From Microvirga soli (GTDB lineage: Bacteria > Pseudomonadota > Alphaproteobacteria > Rhizobiales > Beijerinckiaceae), in contig NZ_JAERQE010000020.1 in assembly GCF_016734765.1 (NCBI RefSeq), positions 1-64,000 of the forward strand: a stretch of DNA of 64,000 bases, written 5' to 3'. Below the pieces are notes generated by a model. That model saw only the letters and a list, made by a program, of their open reading frames with translations. It had not been told where the DNA came from and made no database searches. The translations under genes and the position numbers were made by a program. This document shows positions 15,509 to 24,001 of this stretch, one piece after another (position 1 is the first letter of the stretch; every line of letters begins with the position of its first letter).

Positions 15509-16408
15509 TCAGAACCGTGCGCTGAGGCCGAGCACGGGTCCGTGCTGGAGCATTTCGAACTCGTAGCGCTGTCGACCCTCGCCCTGGGCATAGTCGACAT
15601 AGAGCGCCCGGTAGCCGATCACGCCCGAGAAGCTGATGCCCTGGTAGGTGCCGAGCTCAAAGCCGTAGGCGCCGATGGCTTGCCAGGAAAAGTCGCTCCC
15701 GACGCCGAACCCGCCGATGTCACCGCGCAGGACAAGCTCGTGTCCGGGCGCCACCGTATAGCGCAGGCGTGCGCCGATGATCGGATCGAGCCAGTCGACG
15801 GAGCCGGAGCGCGCGAATGCCCGAGTGCCGACTACTTCAACGTCGCCGACACTGACAGCAGCCGTGACGTCCAGCGAAAGATCGGCCTGCTGGTACCAGT
15901 ACCTAGCGCCGCCAAGAACGTCGAAGGCCAGCGGCCCGGAGCGTGCCACCTCGTAGGCGGCGCCGACCTCGGCGATGGTCATTTCGATATTGAGACCAAG
16001 CGACGTGCCGAGCGTGCCGGTCACGCCGGGTGCTGGCGTGCGGTTCCGGATGTTGTCGCGCCCAAGGCCGATTTTGGTCCAGGCCACGTTGCCCAGCAGG
16101 ACGAAGGGTCCGTTTCTCGCTTCAAAGTCGCCCATCAGAGCCACGAGCGCATCGCTCTTCTCGACGATGTCGATGAAACTCGCGTCGACCTTCACTGAGC
16201 GTCCACGCACGGTCTGGGTGCCATTCAGCGCGGTGAGCCAGCCATACGGCACGAAGCGGAAGCTCCATGAGGGCGGCATGGGAAGCGCGTCGGCGACCGG
16301 CTCCCGGATCGGACCCATGTCTGCGGCACATGCGGTTCCGGCTGTCCCGAGCATCACACAAAGGAACGCGAGTACCGCACGACGAGATCTCAGGGTGCCG
16401 GTCTGCAT
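15509..16408 (-). CDS. outer-membrane beta-barrel protein
   Basis: About 299 residues. A signal peptide ends at GTACAAD. The mature part has alternating hydrophobic strands with many aromatic girdle residues and ends in phenylalanine (GLSARF), as outer-membrane barrels do. ATG 16408 has GGAGG seven bases upstream. Similar proteins occur as predicted porin-like or OmpA-barrel proteins in Hyphomicrobiales; the specific role is unknown. It follows the DUF1254 gene on the same strand after 95 bases, so the two are likely cotranscribed. Confidence 0.7.
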   Translation of the reverse strand: MQTGTLRSRRAVLAFLCVMLGTAGTACAADMGPIREPVADALPMPPSWSFRFVPYGWLTALNGTQTVRGRSVKVDASFIDIVEKSDALVALMGDFEARNGPFVLLGNVAWTKIGLGRDNIRNRTPAPGVTGTLGTSLGLNIEMTIAEVGAAYEVARSGPLAFDVLGGARYWYQQADLSLDVTAAVSVGDVEVVGTRAFARSGSVDWLDPIIGARLRYTVAPGHELVLRGDIGGFGVGSDFSWQAIGAYGFELGTYQGISFSGVIGYRALYVDYAQGEGRQRYEFEMLQHGPVLGLSARF

Positions 16409-16503
16409 GATCATCCTCCAGGGTTCGTACCGTGCCGGCTACCGCCGACCCCGGGATCGCTGAGCGAGGTCACCCGCCATCCTAGGGTCGGATCGGCGTG
16501 GGG

Positions 16504-17949
16504 CTACGCCCGATCGGACACCTTCCTGACCGGTGGGATTGTCCAGGTGCCGTCGATAATCGACGGGTTGGTCTCATTTGGCCAGTACATCCGGAGCATG
16601 AGGATGAACTTCCCGGCCGGGGCGGGCAGCCAGTTCGACTCCTTGTCCTCCCCCGGGGAGTCCTTCTGGATGTAGAGGTCGACCGAGCCGTCCGGGTTGG
16701 GCTTCAGGTCCTGGCGCGCGCTGACCGAGTAGCGATCGATCGGATTGGGCACGAAGAAGTAAGCGCCGTCGTACATGGTCAGGGACCAGAAGCCCTCCAC
16801 CGGCGGCAACTGGCCCTTGGCAAAGCGCATGACGTACTTGTTGGCCCCGTCATAGACCTTACCCTCACCATCCTTCTGCGACGTCGGATAGACGGCGTCC
16901 TGCGGGCGATTGGCCCCGAGGCCGATCGCCGTGACGAGGGCCCGCATCAGGTAATCGGTGCCATAGATGCCGGTCTTCGTCGTGAAGCCCCAGCCATCGA
17001 TGTCGTGGACGTCCTTGTTGATCTTGAACTGGATCATAATCCGGTCGTTGGCGATCTCGGGAATGCGCTTGGCGAAGTCGGCCCGCAGCTTGCCGGCGTC
17101 AAAGTCCTGACCGGGCACGAGCCCGATCCGGGCGAATTTCGCAAGCGCAGGGGCATCCGCCGCCGACGGCGGGTTCGTCTTCATCAGTTCCGCCAGCAGG
17201 GTGAAGTACGCCACCGCGTCCATGCGGTTCACCTGGTCGCGCACAGCGGTCTTCATGTCGATGGAGGGATCGACCTTTCCGGCGGGCGGCGTGTACGGCT
17301 TGCCGTAGGCGCTGAGCGGCACCAGTTTGACCTGATCCTGGAGTGCATGCACCTCAGCGTAATCCTCCGGCGTGCCGGTGCAGTAGATACGGCCGAGCAG
17401 CCAGACGATATTGGTCGGCGACTTGTACTGCTTGACGCCCGCCGGCAGCGTGCCGCTCCAGCCGGGCCCGGTGATGGCATAGGTCTGGGCACCGGTTCCC
17501 GTGGTGCGCTTGCCGGGAACTTGGAAGACGTTCGTCCAGCCGTCGAGCATCGGCATGAGGAAGTAGCGGTCCTTCATGTCGGGCAGGCTGAGCACCCAGG
17601 GCTCCTTACCGACGTCGAAAAACGCAGTCGTATAGAGCGTGTCGGCGTTGGGTGCGGTCACGTCCTTAAAGGAGGGATCGGGGTATTGCCGCAGCTTGAT
17701 GACCTGACCCATCGGCGCCCGCGTGCCCTCGGGGGCTGCCACGTTGGTGATAACACGGCGCGTCATCTCCATGGTGACCAGCGGGTAGCCGTAGATATAG
17801 GCATCGGTCGCCAGCCAGAAGTCCTCAAGGCCTTCGTCGATGCCCAACAGCTCACCAAGGTGAGCTTCACTAACCGTACTTACGGAGGTCCCAGCAAGTA
17901 GGGTCAAGGCACCGATAGTCGCCTGGCGCCGGGTCAGTTTCATCGTCAT
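16504..17949 (-). CDS. DUF1254/DUF1214 domain secreted protein
   Basis: 481 residues from ATG 17949, which has GGAGAA upstream. The N-terminus LTRRQATIGALTLLAGTS resembles a twin-arginine signal. Next comes DUF1254 (DAYIYGYPLVTMEMTRRVIT, then TAPNADTLYTTAFFDVGKEP) and the C-terminal DUF1214 (VEGFWSLTMYDGAYFFVPNP, then NWLPAPAGKFILMLRMYWPN). Such proteins are exported and widespread; some family members have been tied to phthalate or other xenobiotic contexts, but no reaction is established. The upstream regulator-like gene at 18150 is on the same strand. Confidence 0.88.
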   Translation of the reverse strand: MTMKLTRRQATIGALTLLAGTSVSTVSEAHLGELLGIDEGLEDFWLATDAYIYGYPLVTMEMTRRVITNVAAPEGTRAPMGQVIKLRQYPDPSFKDVTAPNADTLYTTAFFDVGKEPWVLSLPDMKDRYFLMPMLDGWTNVFQVPGKRTTGTGAQTYAITGPGWSGTLPAGVKQYKSPTNIVWLLGRIYCTGTPEDYAEVHALQDQVKLVPLSAYGKPYTPPAGKVDPSIDMKTAVRDQVNRMDAVAYFTLLAELMKTNPPSAADAPALAKFARIGLVPGQDFDAGKLRADFAKRIPEIANDRIMIQFKINKDVHDIDGWGFTTKTGIYGTDYLMRALVTAIGLGANRPQDAVYPTSQKDGEGKVYDGANKYVMRFAKGQLPPVEGFWSLTMYDGAYFFVPNPIDRYSVSARQDLKPNPDGSVDLYIQKDSPGEDKESNWLPAPAGKFILMLRMYWPNETNPSIIDGTWTIPPVRKVSDRA

Positions 17950-18149
17950 GACAATTCTCCGTTGCATATGGGATCTAAGGACTGCGCGACACTTACCCGG
18001 CATGGCAGACGGTCCTGACCTGCGCCTCCTCGGCTCAACGGCACCAGTGAGTGCAGTCCTTCGGGTTGCCGTGCCTACTGCCCGGACGCTAGCAACGGAC
18101 AGAGCGTCGCGCCTGTAGCATCATGTAGTTTACGGGGAGGTGAGGATGG

Positions 18150-19994
18150 TCAGCGCTTGGGCGGCACTGCCTGGAGCGTCGCTTCCGCGGCCGTTCGGCC
18201 CGGCACCGGGAAGCCGGCCTTGCGCGCTCCCTCGGCAAAATGGGCCGCGTCCTCCGGCCGGTAGTTCCGCTTGGCCATCTCGTCGTCCCAGCGCTCGAAG
18301 ATGGTCGGGCGCATGCGCAGGAACTCGTCACGGGCTTCTGCGGCTTCCGAAGCCTTGCCGAGTTGGGCATAGATCACGGCGGCAACGAAGTGATAGAGCG
18401 GAAACTTCTCCAGCGCCGCCTGCCGGATCAGGCTTTCGGCACGGACGTAGTCGTGCTGCATGTAGGCATAGACCGACAGCGTGCCGCTGTAGTAGCCGGA
18501 ATGGCCCGGGTTGCGGGCGAGCGCCTGCTCCAGCAGCTCGGCGCCGCGATGCCAAGCCCCCGCTTGACCCAGCCGGGTCCCGAACTCACCGAGCAGCTCC
18601 GTGTCGTTTGGATTGAGCGCCACCGCCCGCTCGCCGACTTCCAGCGCCTCGGCAGGCTGCTGAGCGAAGAACAGCGCCATCATCAGGGATTGGAGCGACC
18701 GCACGTTCTCCGGATCGAGGCGGGTGGCGTGGCGGGCGGCATCGAGAGAACGCTCGATAGGCGTGGCAGATCCGATCCTTGGATTGAACCCGAACCGGTC
18801 CTCGTCGAGGTACAGGACGGCCAGCATCGCCCAAGCGGTCGCGAAATCCGGATGGAGCGCCACAGCCCGCTCCAGGCAGGTCCGGATCGCGGCATGGCTC
18901 TCCTCGGACAGCGCCGCCCGGTAGTCGTAGAACCGCAGGGTGCACTCATAGGCTTCCAGGTCGCCGGGCGGGCGGGCTCCGGCTCGGGTTTGGTGGGCTC
19001 GCTGGATGATGCCGTAGGGCTGCGCCACCGCGGTGGCGACCTTGCGCGCGACATCGTCCTGGATCGTGAAAAGATCGCGGGCCTGCAAATCCTCGTCATA
19101 GGTCTGCGACCACAGGACGGCGCCCGTCTCCGCATCGAGGAGCCGGCCCGTAATGCGAAGGCGGTGCGCTGCAGCCCGGACGCTTCCCTCCAGCACGTAG
19201 CGGACGCCGAGGTCATGGCGGATGCGGGCGATATCGGTGCCCGGCGGGATGCTATGAGACGTCTCACGCCCGATGACGGTGATTTCCTTGAAGCGGGCGA
19301 ACTGGCTCAGCACCTCCTCGGTTAATCCGTCGGCGTAGGTCTTGGCCGCTGGAGACTCCCCCAGTGCAGCAAATGGCATCACGACGAGGGCTGGTCCCCC
19401 AGGGGGCAGGTGGGCCGACGCTTGAGGCGTATGAGCCAAATTGGTCTGCCACAGGGCCCACAAGACAAGCCCGGCAAGAAGGAGGACCACGATGGAGGCA
19501 GAGGCGAGCCACGCCGTCCAGTTCTGCGGCGGCGAGTTGCCAGCATGCCCTTTTGGCCCGGTGAGCGTGGCAGAAGTCGTTGCCGGAGCAGCATGAACTT
19601 CGCCAGCTGGCGGTTTGCTCCAGGCGAAGTGCGGGACGTACGCTCCCTTCGGGATGGTGATGACCACCGGGTCGGACCGGCCGCCTGAGAGATAGTAGCG
19701 CTCCAGGGCCCGGCGCAGCCGTCCGGCCTCGATTCGCACGACCGGGTCGCCCTGGGCATCGAAGTCCGAATTTCGCTCGAACACCTCGGTGCCGATGGCA
19801 TAGGCCTTGATGCGGTCAGCGCGACCGGCGAGCGTCTCCTCGACCACATAGCGCAGGAACCTGCGAGCCCGCGCGGGAGCATCGAGCTCGGGGCTGGCGA
19901 AAAGGATATCGAGCTGGGCGCGCACGTCCTCCGCCGCGGGCGGCGACTGCGCCTGCGGCGAGGCACCGACAGTGCCTTCGCCTCTGCCGAGCAT
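18150..19994 (-). CDS. membrane-anchored TolB-like/TPR protein (adenylate-cyclase-associated type)
   Basis: About 614 residues. A cytoplasmic N-terminal domain (RRFLRYVVEETLAGRADRIK, then DPVVRIEAGRLRRALERYYL) is common in alphaproteobacterial signalling proteins. One membrane helix (SIVVLLLAGLVLWALW) follows near residue 170. The TolB/FlgO-like domain starts LVVMPFAALGESPAAKTYAD. The C-terminal half is TPR repeats. There is no cyclase catalytic domain. Close relatives are annotated as adenylate cyclase by transfer only. ATG 19994 is chosen over an upstream in-frame codon because the region before it lacks domain character. Confidence 0.75.
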   Translation of the reverse strand: MLGRGEGTVGASPQAQSPPAAEDVRAQLDILFASPELDAPARARRFLRYVVEETLAGRADRIKAYAIGTEVFERNSDFDAQGDPVVRIEAGRLRRALERYYLSGGRSDPVVITIPKGAYVPHFAWSKPPAGEVHAAPATTSATLTGPKGHAGNSPPQNWTAWLASASIVVLLLAGLVLWALWQTNLAHTPQASAHLPPGGPALVVMPFAALGESPAAKTYADGLTEEVLSQFARFKEITVIGRETSHSIPPGTDIARIRHDLGVRYVLEGSVRAAAHRLRITGRLLDAETGAVLWSQTYDEDLQARDLFTIQDDVARKVATAVAQPYGIIQRAHQTRAGARPPGDLEAYECTLRFYDYRAALSEESHAAIRTCLERAVALHPDFATAWAMLAVLYLDEDRFGFNPRIGSATPIERSLDAARHATRLDPENVRSLQSLMMALFFAQQPAEALEVGERAVALNPNDTELLGEFGTRLGQAGAWHRGAELLEQALARNPGHSGYYSGTLSVYAYMQHDYVRAESLIRQAALEKFPLYHFVAAVIYAQLGKASEAAEARDEFLRMRPTIFERWDDEMAKRNYRPEDAAHFAEGARKAGFPVPGRTAAEATLQAVPPKR

Positions 19995-20139
19995 GGATCG
20001 GTCCGTTGTCCGTGGGCGTACGAGACGCCTCTTTCCGTAACCTACCGTAACATACTCCCCATGCGTGCGGTATGGGTCAATGCTGGCAACCGTGTGACAG
20101 CGCACCCGCGCTGTTTGATCCCGGCACCGGGGCTATGCC

Positions 20140-20388
20140 ATGCACCACGCCGTCCAGGCCGCCATCGCCTGCTTCCCGGACCGGGGACATGCAATCGAGG
20201 AGTTGGCCCGGATGGACGAGAGCTTTCAATCGCTCTGCGAGGATCTTGCCGAGGCACAGGCAGCCCTGGTGCGGTGGGAACGCTCAACCTCTCCCGTGGG
20301 GGCGGCACGCTGCGCCGAGTACCGGATCCTCGTGAGGGACCTCGCGGCCGAACTCGCGGCCGAACTGGATCGACGCGCAAAAGGATAG
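20140..20388 (+). CDS. small conserved hypothetical protein
   Basis: 82 residues: an N-terminal helix (IACFPDRGHAIEELARMDES), then FQSLCEDLAEAQAALVRWE and a C-terminal coiled segment (LVRDLAAELAAELDRR). The layout (FP-x-R at the start, SLCEDL in the middle) matches a family of about 80-residue proteins I recognise from rhizobial genomes, with no known function. Soluble, acidic and helical. It is followed after nine bases by the secreted protein gene at 20398. Confidence 0.65.
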   Translation: MHHAVQAAIACFPDRGHAIEELARMDESFQSLCEDLAEAQAALVRWERSTSPVGAARCAEYRILVRDLAAELAAELDRRAKG

Positions 20389-20397
20389 GGGATTGCC

Positions 20398-20745
20398 ATG
20401 AGAGCCTGTCTGCCGAATTGCCTGCTCCTGTCCGGCGTATTCCTGATGTGCACGGCCGCGGCGCAGCAGCTCCCCCGGCTTGACGTCGAGGCAACCTGCC
20501 GTGCCGCGCCTCGCCTGCTTGCGGAGGATGCCAATCCGTTCGACGGCTGCATGAGGGACGAAAGGGATGCGCAACGCCAGCTCCAGGAAATGTGGAGCGG
20601 CGCGGCTGCAGCCCACCGCCAAGCTTGCGCGGAGGAGGCCCAGATTGGCGGCACGCCCAGCTACGTCGACATGCTCACGTGCTTGCAGATGGCCCAGGGG
20701 AACACTCCAGCGGCCGAGCCGCGACGTCGGCGTACGCCTAACTAG
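20398..20745 (+). CDS. small secreted Cys-containing hypothetical protein
   Basis: 115 residues. A signal peptide ends at TAAAQQ. The mature domain has four cysteines and the recognisable pattern DGCMRDERDAQRQLQEMW, then GGTPSYVDMLTCLQMAQG. This is a conserved periplasmic family in Hyphomicrobiales (CLRDE and SYVELLTC motifs) without assigned function. The cysteines probably pair. AGGATAGGGG precedes ATG 20398. Likely cotranscribed with 20140-20388. Confidence 0.7.
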   Translation: MRACLPNCLLLSGVFLMCTAAAQQLPRLDVEATCRAAPRLLAEDANPFDGCMRDERDAQRQLQEMWSGAAAAHRQACAEEAQIGGTPSYVDMLTCLQMAQGNTPAAEPRRRRTPN

Positions 20746-20802
20746 AACAAGTGGCGTTCCATGAAACTGCGAGCCATTCCGTCATCTCTACGAAGAACTT
20801 AG

Positions 20803-21207
20803 CTATCGGATGGCAGTGGCTTGCGACCAGACGACCATCCACTCTCCATCGCGGTTCTCGTAGGTGTCGGTGTGCCAGTAGTCACTGAGGGGGATTTTGT
20901 GGCCGCCGAAGACAACTTCGAGCTGAGCGCGATAACGAAGAATAGCCACTCCGTCGTATAGCCGCACGGTAATGTCGCCTGGCTGCCATGTCACGTACTT
21001 AAGCTGCCCGGAGGCGATCGCGCCCATGTAGTCTTCCTTTGAAAGAGCCACACCGATTGGCGTGATCAATTGGAAGTCTGGGGCATGAAGTTGTCGCGCC
21101 TGATCAATATCGGCGCTGACCAGGGCGCGAAGCCTTGCTCGTTCCGTGTCTCGGAGAAGATCGGCCTCGCTGGTTGGCGAGATCTCGCGAATGGTCGGGA
21201 TTGTCAT
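20803..21207 (-). CDS. NTF2-like/DUF4440 protein
   Basis: 134 residues from ATG 21207 (GGAGAACACAC upstream). The cone-shaped SnoaL/NTF2 fold is suggested by ARLRALVSADIDQARQLHAP, DFQLITPIGVALSKEDYM, and the closing WHTDTYENRDGEWMVVWSQA, as in DUF4440 proteins. These bind small hydrophobic ligands or have isomerase-like roles; none can be assigned. It lies downstream of the reductase gene at 21262 on the same strand and is probably cotranscribed with it. Confidence 0.8.
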   Translation of the reverse strand: MTIPTIREISPTSEADLLRDTERARLRALVSADIDQARQLHAPDFQLITPIGVALSKEDYMGAIASGQLKYVTWQPGDITVRLYDGVAILRYRAQLEVVFGGHKIPLSDYWHTDTYENRDGEWMVVWSQATAIR

Positions 21208-21261
21208 GTGTGTTCTCCACATTGGAAAAGAGATCGATTGATCTCTGTTAGAATGGGTGGG

Positions 21262-22335
21262 TCAGGCTTGTTGGATCGCTCGCTCGACGGGTATCAATCC
21301 CAGATCTATGAGGCTTTGTGCACTGGCCCGGATACACTCCTCGTCCGGTCGTGAGCTCCAGTTCAGGATGCGTCTTGCTTTTGCTGAGCTGACGCTCAGA
21401 TCCCGACCGAGTTCGTGAATGATCGTTCGTGCGTTTGGATCGGACTTCGCCATGTCTCTGACGACGTCATCGGGGACTTCACGGATCGGCAGTTGGGAGG
21501 CATGGTTGGGAAAGGAGCGCGCAAGAACGGCCACTAGATCCTTGAGCCAGAAAAATCTTCCGCCAACAATGAAGCGTTGACCGCCGGCGGCTGGATTCGT
21601 CATCGCACGGATGTGGGCATCCGCGGCATCGCGTACATCCACAACGGAAAAGCCAAAGCGTGGAATGCCCTTGAAGTGCCCTGACATCAGGTGATGGATC
21701 AAGCCCACGGACGTCCCAATCTTCGTGCCGAGCAAGGGCCCAAGGATGACGCTCGGATTGATGACGGCGAGGTCAAGTCCGACTTCCCGCGCAAAGGCCC
21801 AAGCCGCCTTCTCTGTCAGTGTCTTCGATTTGTAATAGGGAGTCGCACGGGGGCTCTCCGGGTCGGTCCAATGTTCCTCGGTGAAGGGCGCCTGGCCACC
21901 GCCATGGTTCGTGGCCGCTACGGAAGACGTCATGACGACACGATTGACATGAGCCTGGTGTGCCGCACGGAGCACTCTCAACGCACCATCATGGGCTGTC
22001 CGGATCAGTTCATACTCATTGTCGGGGAAGCCTGGGGGGAAGGGTGACGCCGTGTGAATGACATACCGGCAATCTTTGACAGCAGCAGCCCAACCGTCAT
22101 CACTATCAAGATAGGCCCGCACAAAACTGAGGTTCTCCGCAACACCGCTGTCACTATGGGACCCAAGTTCATCGCGTATTGCATCGCTCCTGCTGATGTG
22201 CCGCAAGCTTCCTCGTACCCGATACCCTTGCTCAAGCAACTGCAAAGCGATGTGGCCCGCGAGAAAGCCGCCGATACCCGTCACCAGTACAGTTGTATTC
22301 CTAGGGCTAGCGCTGCCCTCCGGCGCAATGGTCAT
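21262..22335 (-). CDS. extended SDR, dihydroflavonol-4-reductase-like NAD(P)-dependent epimerase/reductase
   Basis: 357 residues. The Rossmann motif is TGIGGFLAGHIALQLLEQGY near residue 20. The active-site region is VVMTSSVAATNHGG, then TPYYKSKTLTEKAAWAF with the Y-x-x-x-K pair. AVINPSVILGPLLG follows, typical of the DFR/cinnamoyl-CoA reductase branch. It would reduce an aldehyde or ketone with NADPH in the cytosol. It stands downstream of the TetR-operator-bearing intergenic region and the secreted protein gene, so it may belong to the same regulon. Confidence 0.88.
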   Translation of the reverse strand: MTIAPEGSASPRNTTVLVTGIGGFLAGHIALQLLEQGYRVRGSLRHISRSDAIRDELGSHSDSGVAENLSFVRAYLDSDDGWAAAVKDCRYVIHTASPFPPGFPDNEYELIRTAHDGALRVLRAAHQAHVNRVVMTSSVAATNHGGGQAPFTEEHWTDPESPRATPYYKSKTLTEKAAWAFAREVGLDLAVINPSVILGPLLGTKIGTSVGLIHHLMSGHFKGIPRFGFSVVDVRDAADAHIRAMTNPAAGGQRFIVGGRFFWLKDLVAVLARSFPNHASQLPIREVPDDVVRDMAKSDPNARTIIHELGRDLSVSSAKARRILNWSSRPDEECIRASAQSLIDLGLIPVERAIQQA

Positions 22336-22474
22336 CAGAACTCCTTTCGGCCGCGCCTGCGGCGGCTTCCAAAATTAGACAGCGGAGTGATTGTGACGAG
22401 AACGGCTTCGCCATGCTGGGTGCGGGACTATAGCCTTGACCGCGTCAGCCTTTCCGACGCGGTGTCCACTTGGC

Positions 22475-22921
22475 TCACTTCGTTATGACAGTTACCAAGG
22501 CAGTCACCGGTTTGCCGTCCACGAGAACGGGCTTGTGGTGATCATCGGCAAGGAGGACACCGATTACGTGCTTGCCGGCAGTGTTTGAGCAATGGCCAAA
22601 GCGAGCCTTGATGAGATCCCCTCCGAAGTCGCTGTTCATGCTGTTGAAGGGCTTGCCCGGGATGTTGCACGTGTCTCCATCCGGATCGATCTTCAGATGG
22701 ACATGGCCGCATTGGCGGTTCGTGCCGCATTGTCCCGCAGGGAGCAGTGTGAAGTTGCTCTTCACCACGATGCCTATCGCTTTCTCAGGATCATTCCCAA
22801 GGTCAATGGATGAATCAGGTTGCGGCCAAACGATCTCCAAGCTGGGGCGGTCTTCGGCGTGAGCCAACCTGATCGGCGACGCCAGGAGAGCGAAGCTGAT
22901 TATCAAGGCAGGGCGAAACAT
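22475..22921 (-). CDS. secreted DUF4399-like protein
   Basis: 148 residues from ATG 22921 (GGAG six bases upstream). A signal peptide ends at RLAHAED. The mature part reads GHVHLKIDPDGDTCNIPGKP, then HCSNTAGKHVIGVLLADDHH. The His-x-His-Leu plus G-x-H-x-x-x-V-x-L-x-x-D-x-x-H layout resembles DUF4399, a periplasmic domain of unknown function. Four cysteines. The gene is divergent from the TetR gene and its start is 18 bases from a perfect operator palindrome, so it is the prime target of that repressor. Confidence 0.65.
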   Translation of the reverse strand: MFRPALIISFALLASPIRLAHAEDRPSLEIVWPQPDSSIDLGNDPEKAIGIVVKSNFTLLPAGQCGTNRQCGHVHLKIDPDGDTCNIPGKPFNSMNSDFGGDLIKARFGHCSNTAGKHVIGVLLADDHHKPVLVDGKPVTALVTVITK

Positions 22922-22939
22922 GTGGTTCTCCATCTGTAG

Positions 22940-22956
22940 TGTAATCAGTGATTACA
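22940..22956. promoter_or_regulatory. TetR-type operator O1
   Basis: TGTAATCA-G-TGATTACA is a perfect 8-bp-arm palindrome with a one-base centre, located between the divergent secreted-protein and TetR genes. Size and symmetry fit a TetR-family site. Confidence 0.75.
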
Positions 22957-22981
22957 TGTGAGGGAGACCAGGTCAATAGAA

Positions 22982-22998
22982 AATAATCGCTGATTACA
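22982..22998. promoter_or_regulatory. TetR-type operator O2 (imperfect)
   Basis: AATAATCG-C-TGATTACA repeats the 17-bp layout of O1, with a perfect right arm and five of eight left-arm bases. Its centre is 42 bases from that of O1, four helical turns. It lies 24 bases before the TetR start, consistent with autorepression. Confidence 0.6.
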
Positions 22999-23021
22999 TT
23001 GCGGCATGGTATCGATCAGGC

Positions 23022-23702
23022 ATGGCCAAGAAATCTGTCACGAACGCAGGCGACCAGCCCAAGCCTTATCACCATGGCAATCTGGTCGAAGTGCTCATTG
23101 CAGCAACCGTGGAACTCATCCAGGAGCGCGGGATCGAGCAGTTGTCCGTGCGCGAGGTGGCGAAGCGCGCCGGTGTCTCACCGGGGGCGCCGTTCCGGCA
23201 CTTTCGGTCAAAAACTGCACTTCTGACGGCTGTTGCCGAACAGGCCATGGACCGGCTGACCCAGGCTGTCACCAAAGCCGTGTCGGAAATACATAGCGCA
23301 GATCCCGCAGTCGCTTTCGAGGCGATCGGGCAGGCCTATCTCGAATGGGCGTTGGCCAATCCCACGCATTTCCAGATCATCAGCTCCCGCACCCTGATCG
23401 ACTTCGAGGCCTCCTCTAGTCTGCGCGACCAGAACAGAGCCATTCGTGAGACGATGGTTGACCTGTTGGTCCAAGCCCAACAACAGGGCCAGCTTGCCTC
23501 GGGGGTCGATGTGGATCATCTCGTTCTGGCGGCGCGTGCCTATGTCTATGGCTTGGCACGCATGGCCATTGATGGTCATTTTCCGGAGTGGCATCCATCC
23601 GAACCGCCTGCCATCGCCGTTCGCAGGGCGCTGCGCCTCTTTATGAGCCAGATGATTATCGCATCAAGGTATGGTCTCGTGGAGCCGAAGAATCCCTCCT
23701 AA
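23022..23702 (+). CDS. TetR/AcrR-family transcriptional regulator
   Basis: 226 residues. The DNA-binding domain spans about 20-70: LIQERGIEQLSVREVAKRAG, then the recognition helix in SPGAPFRHFRSKTALLTAVA. The C-terminal part (YLEWALANPTHFQIISSRTL) is the WHG/TetR_C_33 ligand domain. It is a dimeric repressor released by a small hydrophobic ligand. The two 17-bp palindromes just upstream are the likely binding sites, controlling itself, the DUF4399-like gene and perhaps the reductase and NTF2-like genes beyond. Confidence 0.92.
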   Translation: MAKKSVTNAGDQPKPYHHGNLVEVLIAATVELIQERGIEQLSVREVAKRAGVSPGAPFRHFRSKTALLTAVAEQAMDRLTQAVTKAVSEIHSADPAVAFEAIGQAYLEWALANPTHFQIISSRTLIDFEASSSLRDQNRAIRETMVDLLVQAQQQGQLASGVDVDHLVLAARAYVYGLARMAIDGHFPEWHPSEPPAIAVRRALRLFMSQMIIASRYGLVEPKNPS

Positions 23703-23781
23703 GAGACACTCTCTGCCAGTGAGTGCTTGTCGAAAAACTTACCGCTAGATTCAGGGTCCATTTTGCGCGTTAAGACATCCA

Positions 23782-23880
23782 CTAGGCGGCACGGGCGGCC
23801 TTGGCCAAAATCGCTTCGCGCTCGGAAAACAGGGTCAATGCTGCAGCGAGCTTTACCCAAGTGACGACAAGCGTGGCATC
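23782..23880 (-). pseudogene. possible C-terminal remnant of an unknown gene
   Basis: On the minus strand about 32 codons read continuously to TAG at 23784-23782, ending LTLFSEREAILAKAARAA. The Ala-rich ending looks like a genuine protein tail, but no start or upstream domain remains. The rest of 23703-24001 shows nothing else. Confidence 0.3.
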
Positions 23881-24001
23881 TACTATCGATCTGCTAACGG
23901 CGCCGAATGACCGCGGTCAAGTACATGAATGCCCAAATTGCCTTTGCAGTAGAGGCTTCTCCCGTTACGTTCTCGTGTGAAATCACGGAGCGGGGCGTTT
24001 G

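Noticed and set aside
16498-17901. Open frame of 467 codons antisense to the DUF1254 gene
   Set aside because: Low-complexity Arg/Gly/Val-rich translation without motifs; the minus-strand frame has clear DUF1254/DUF1214 domains and a signal peptide.
18150-19994. Annotation as adenylate cyclase
   Set aside because: No class III cyclase catalytic domain; only the TolB-like and TPR parts common in proteins so named.
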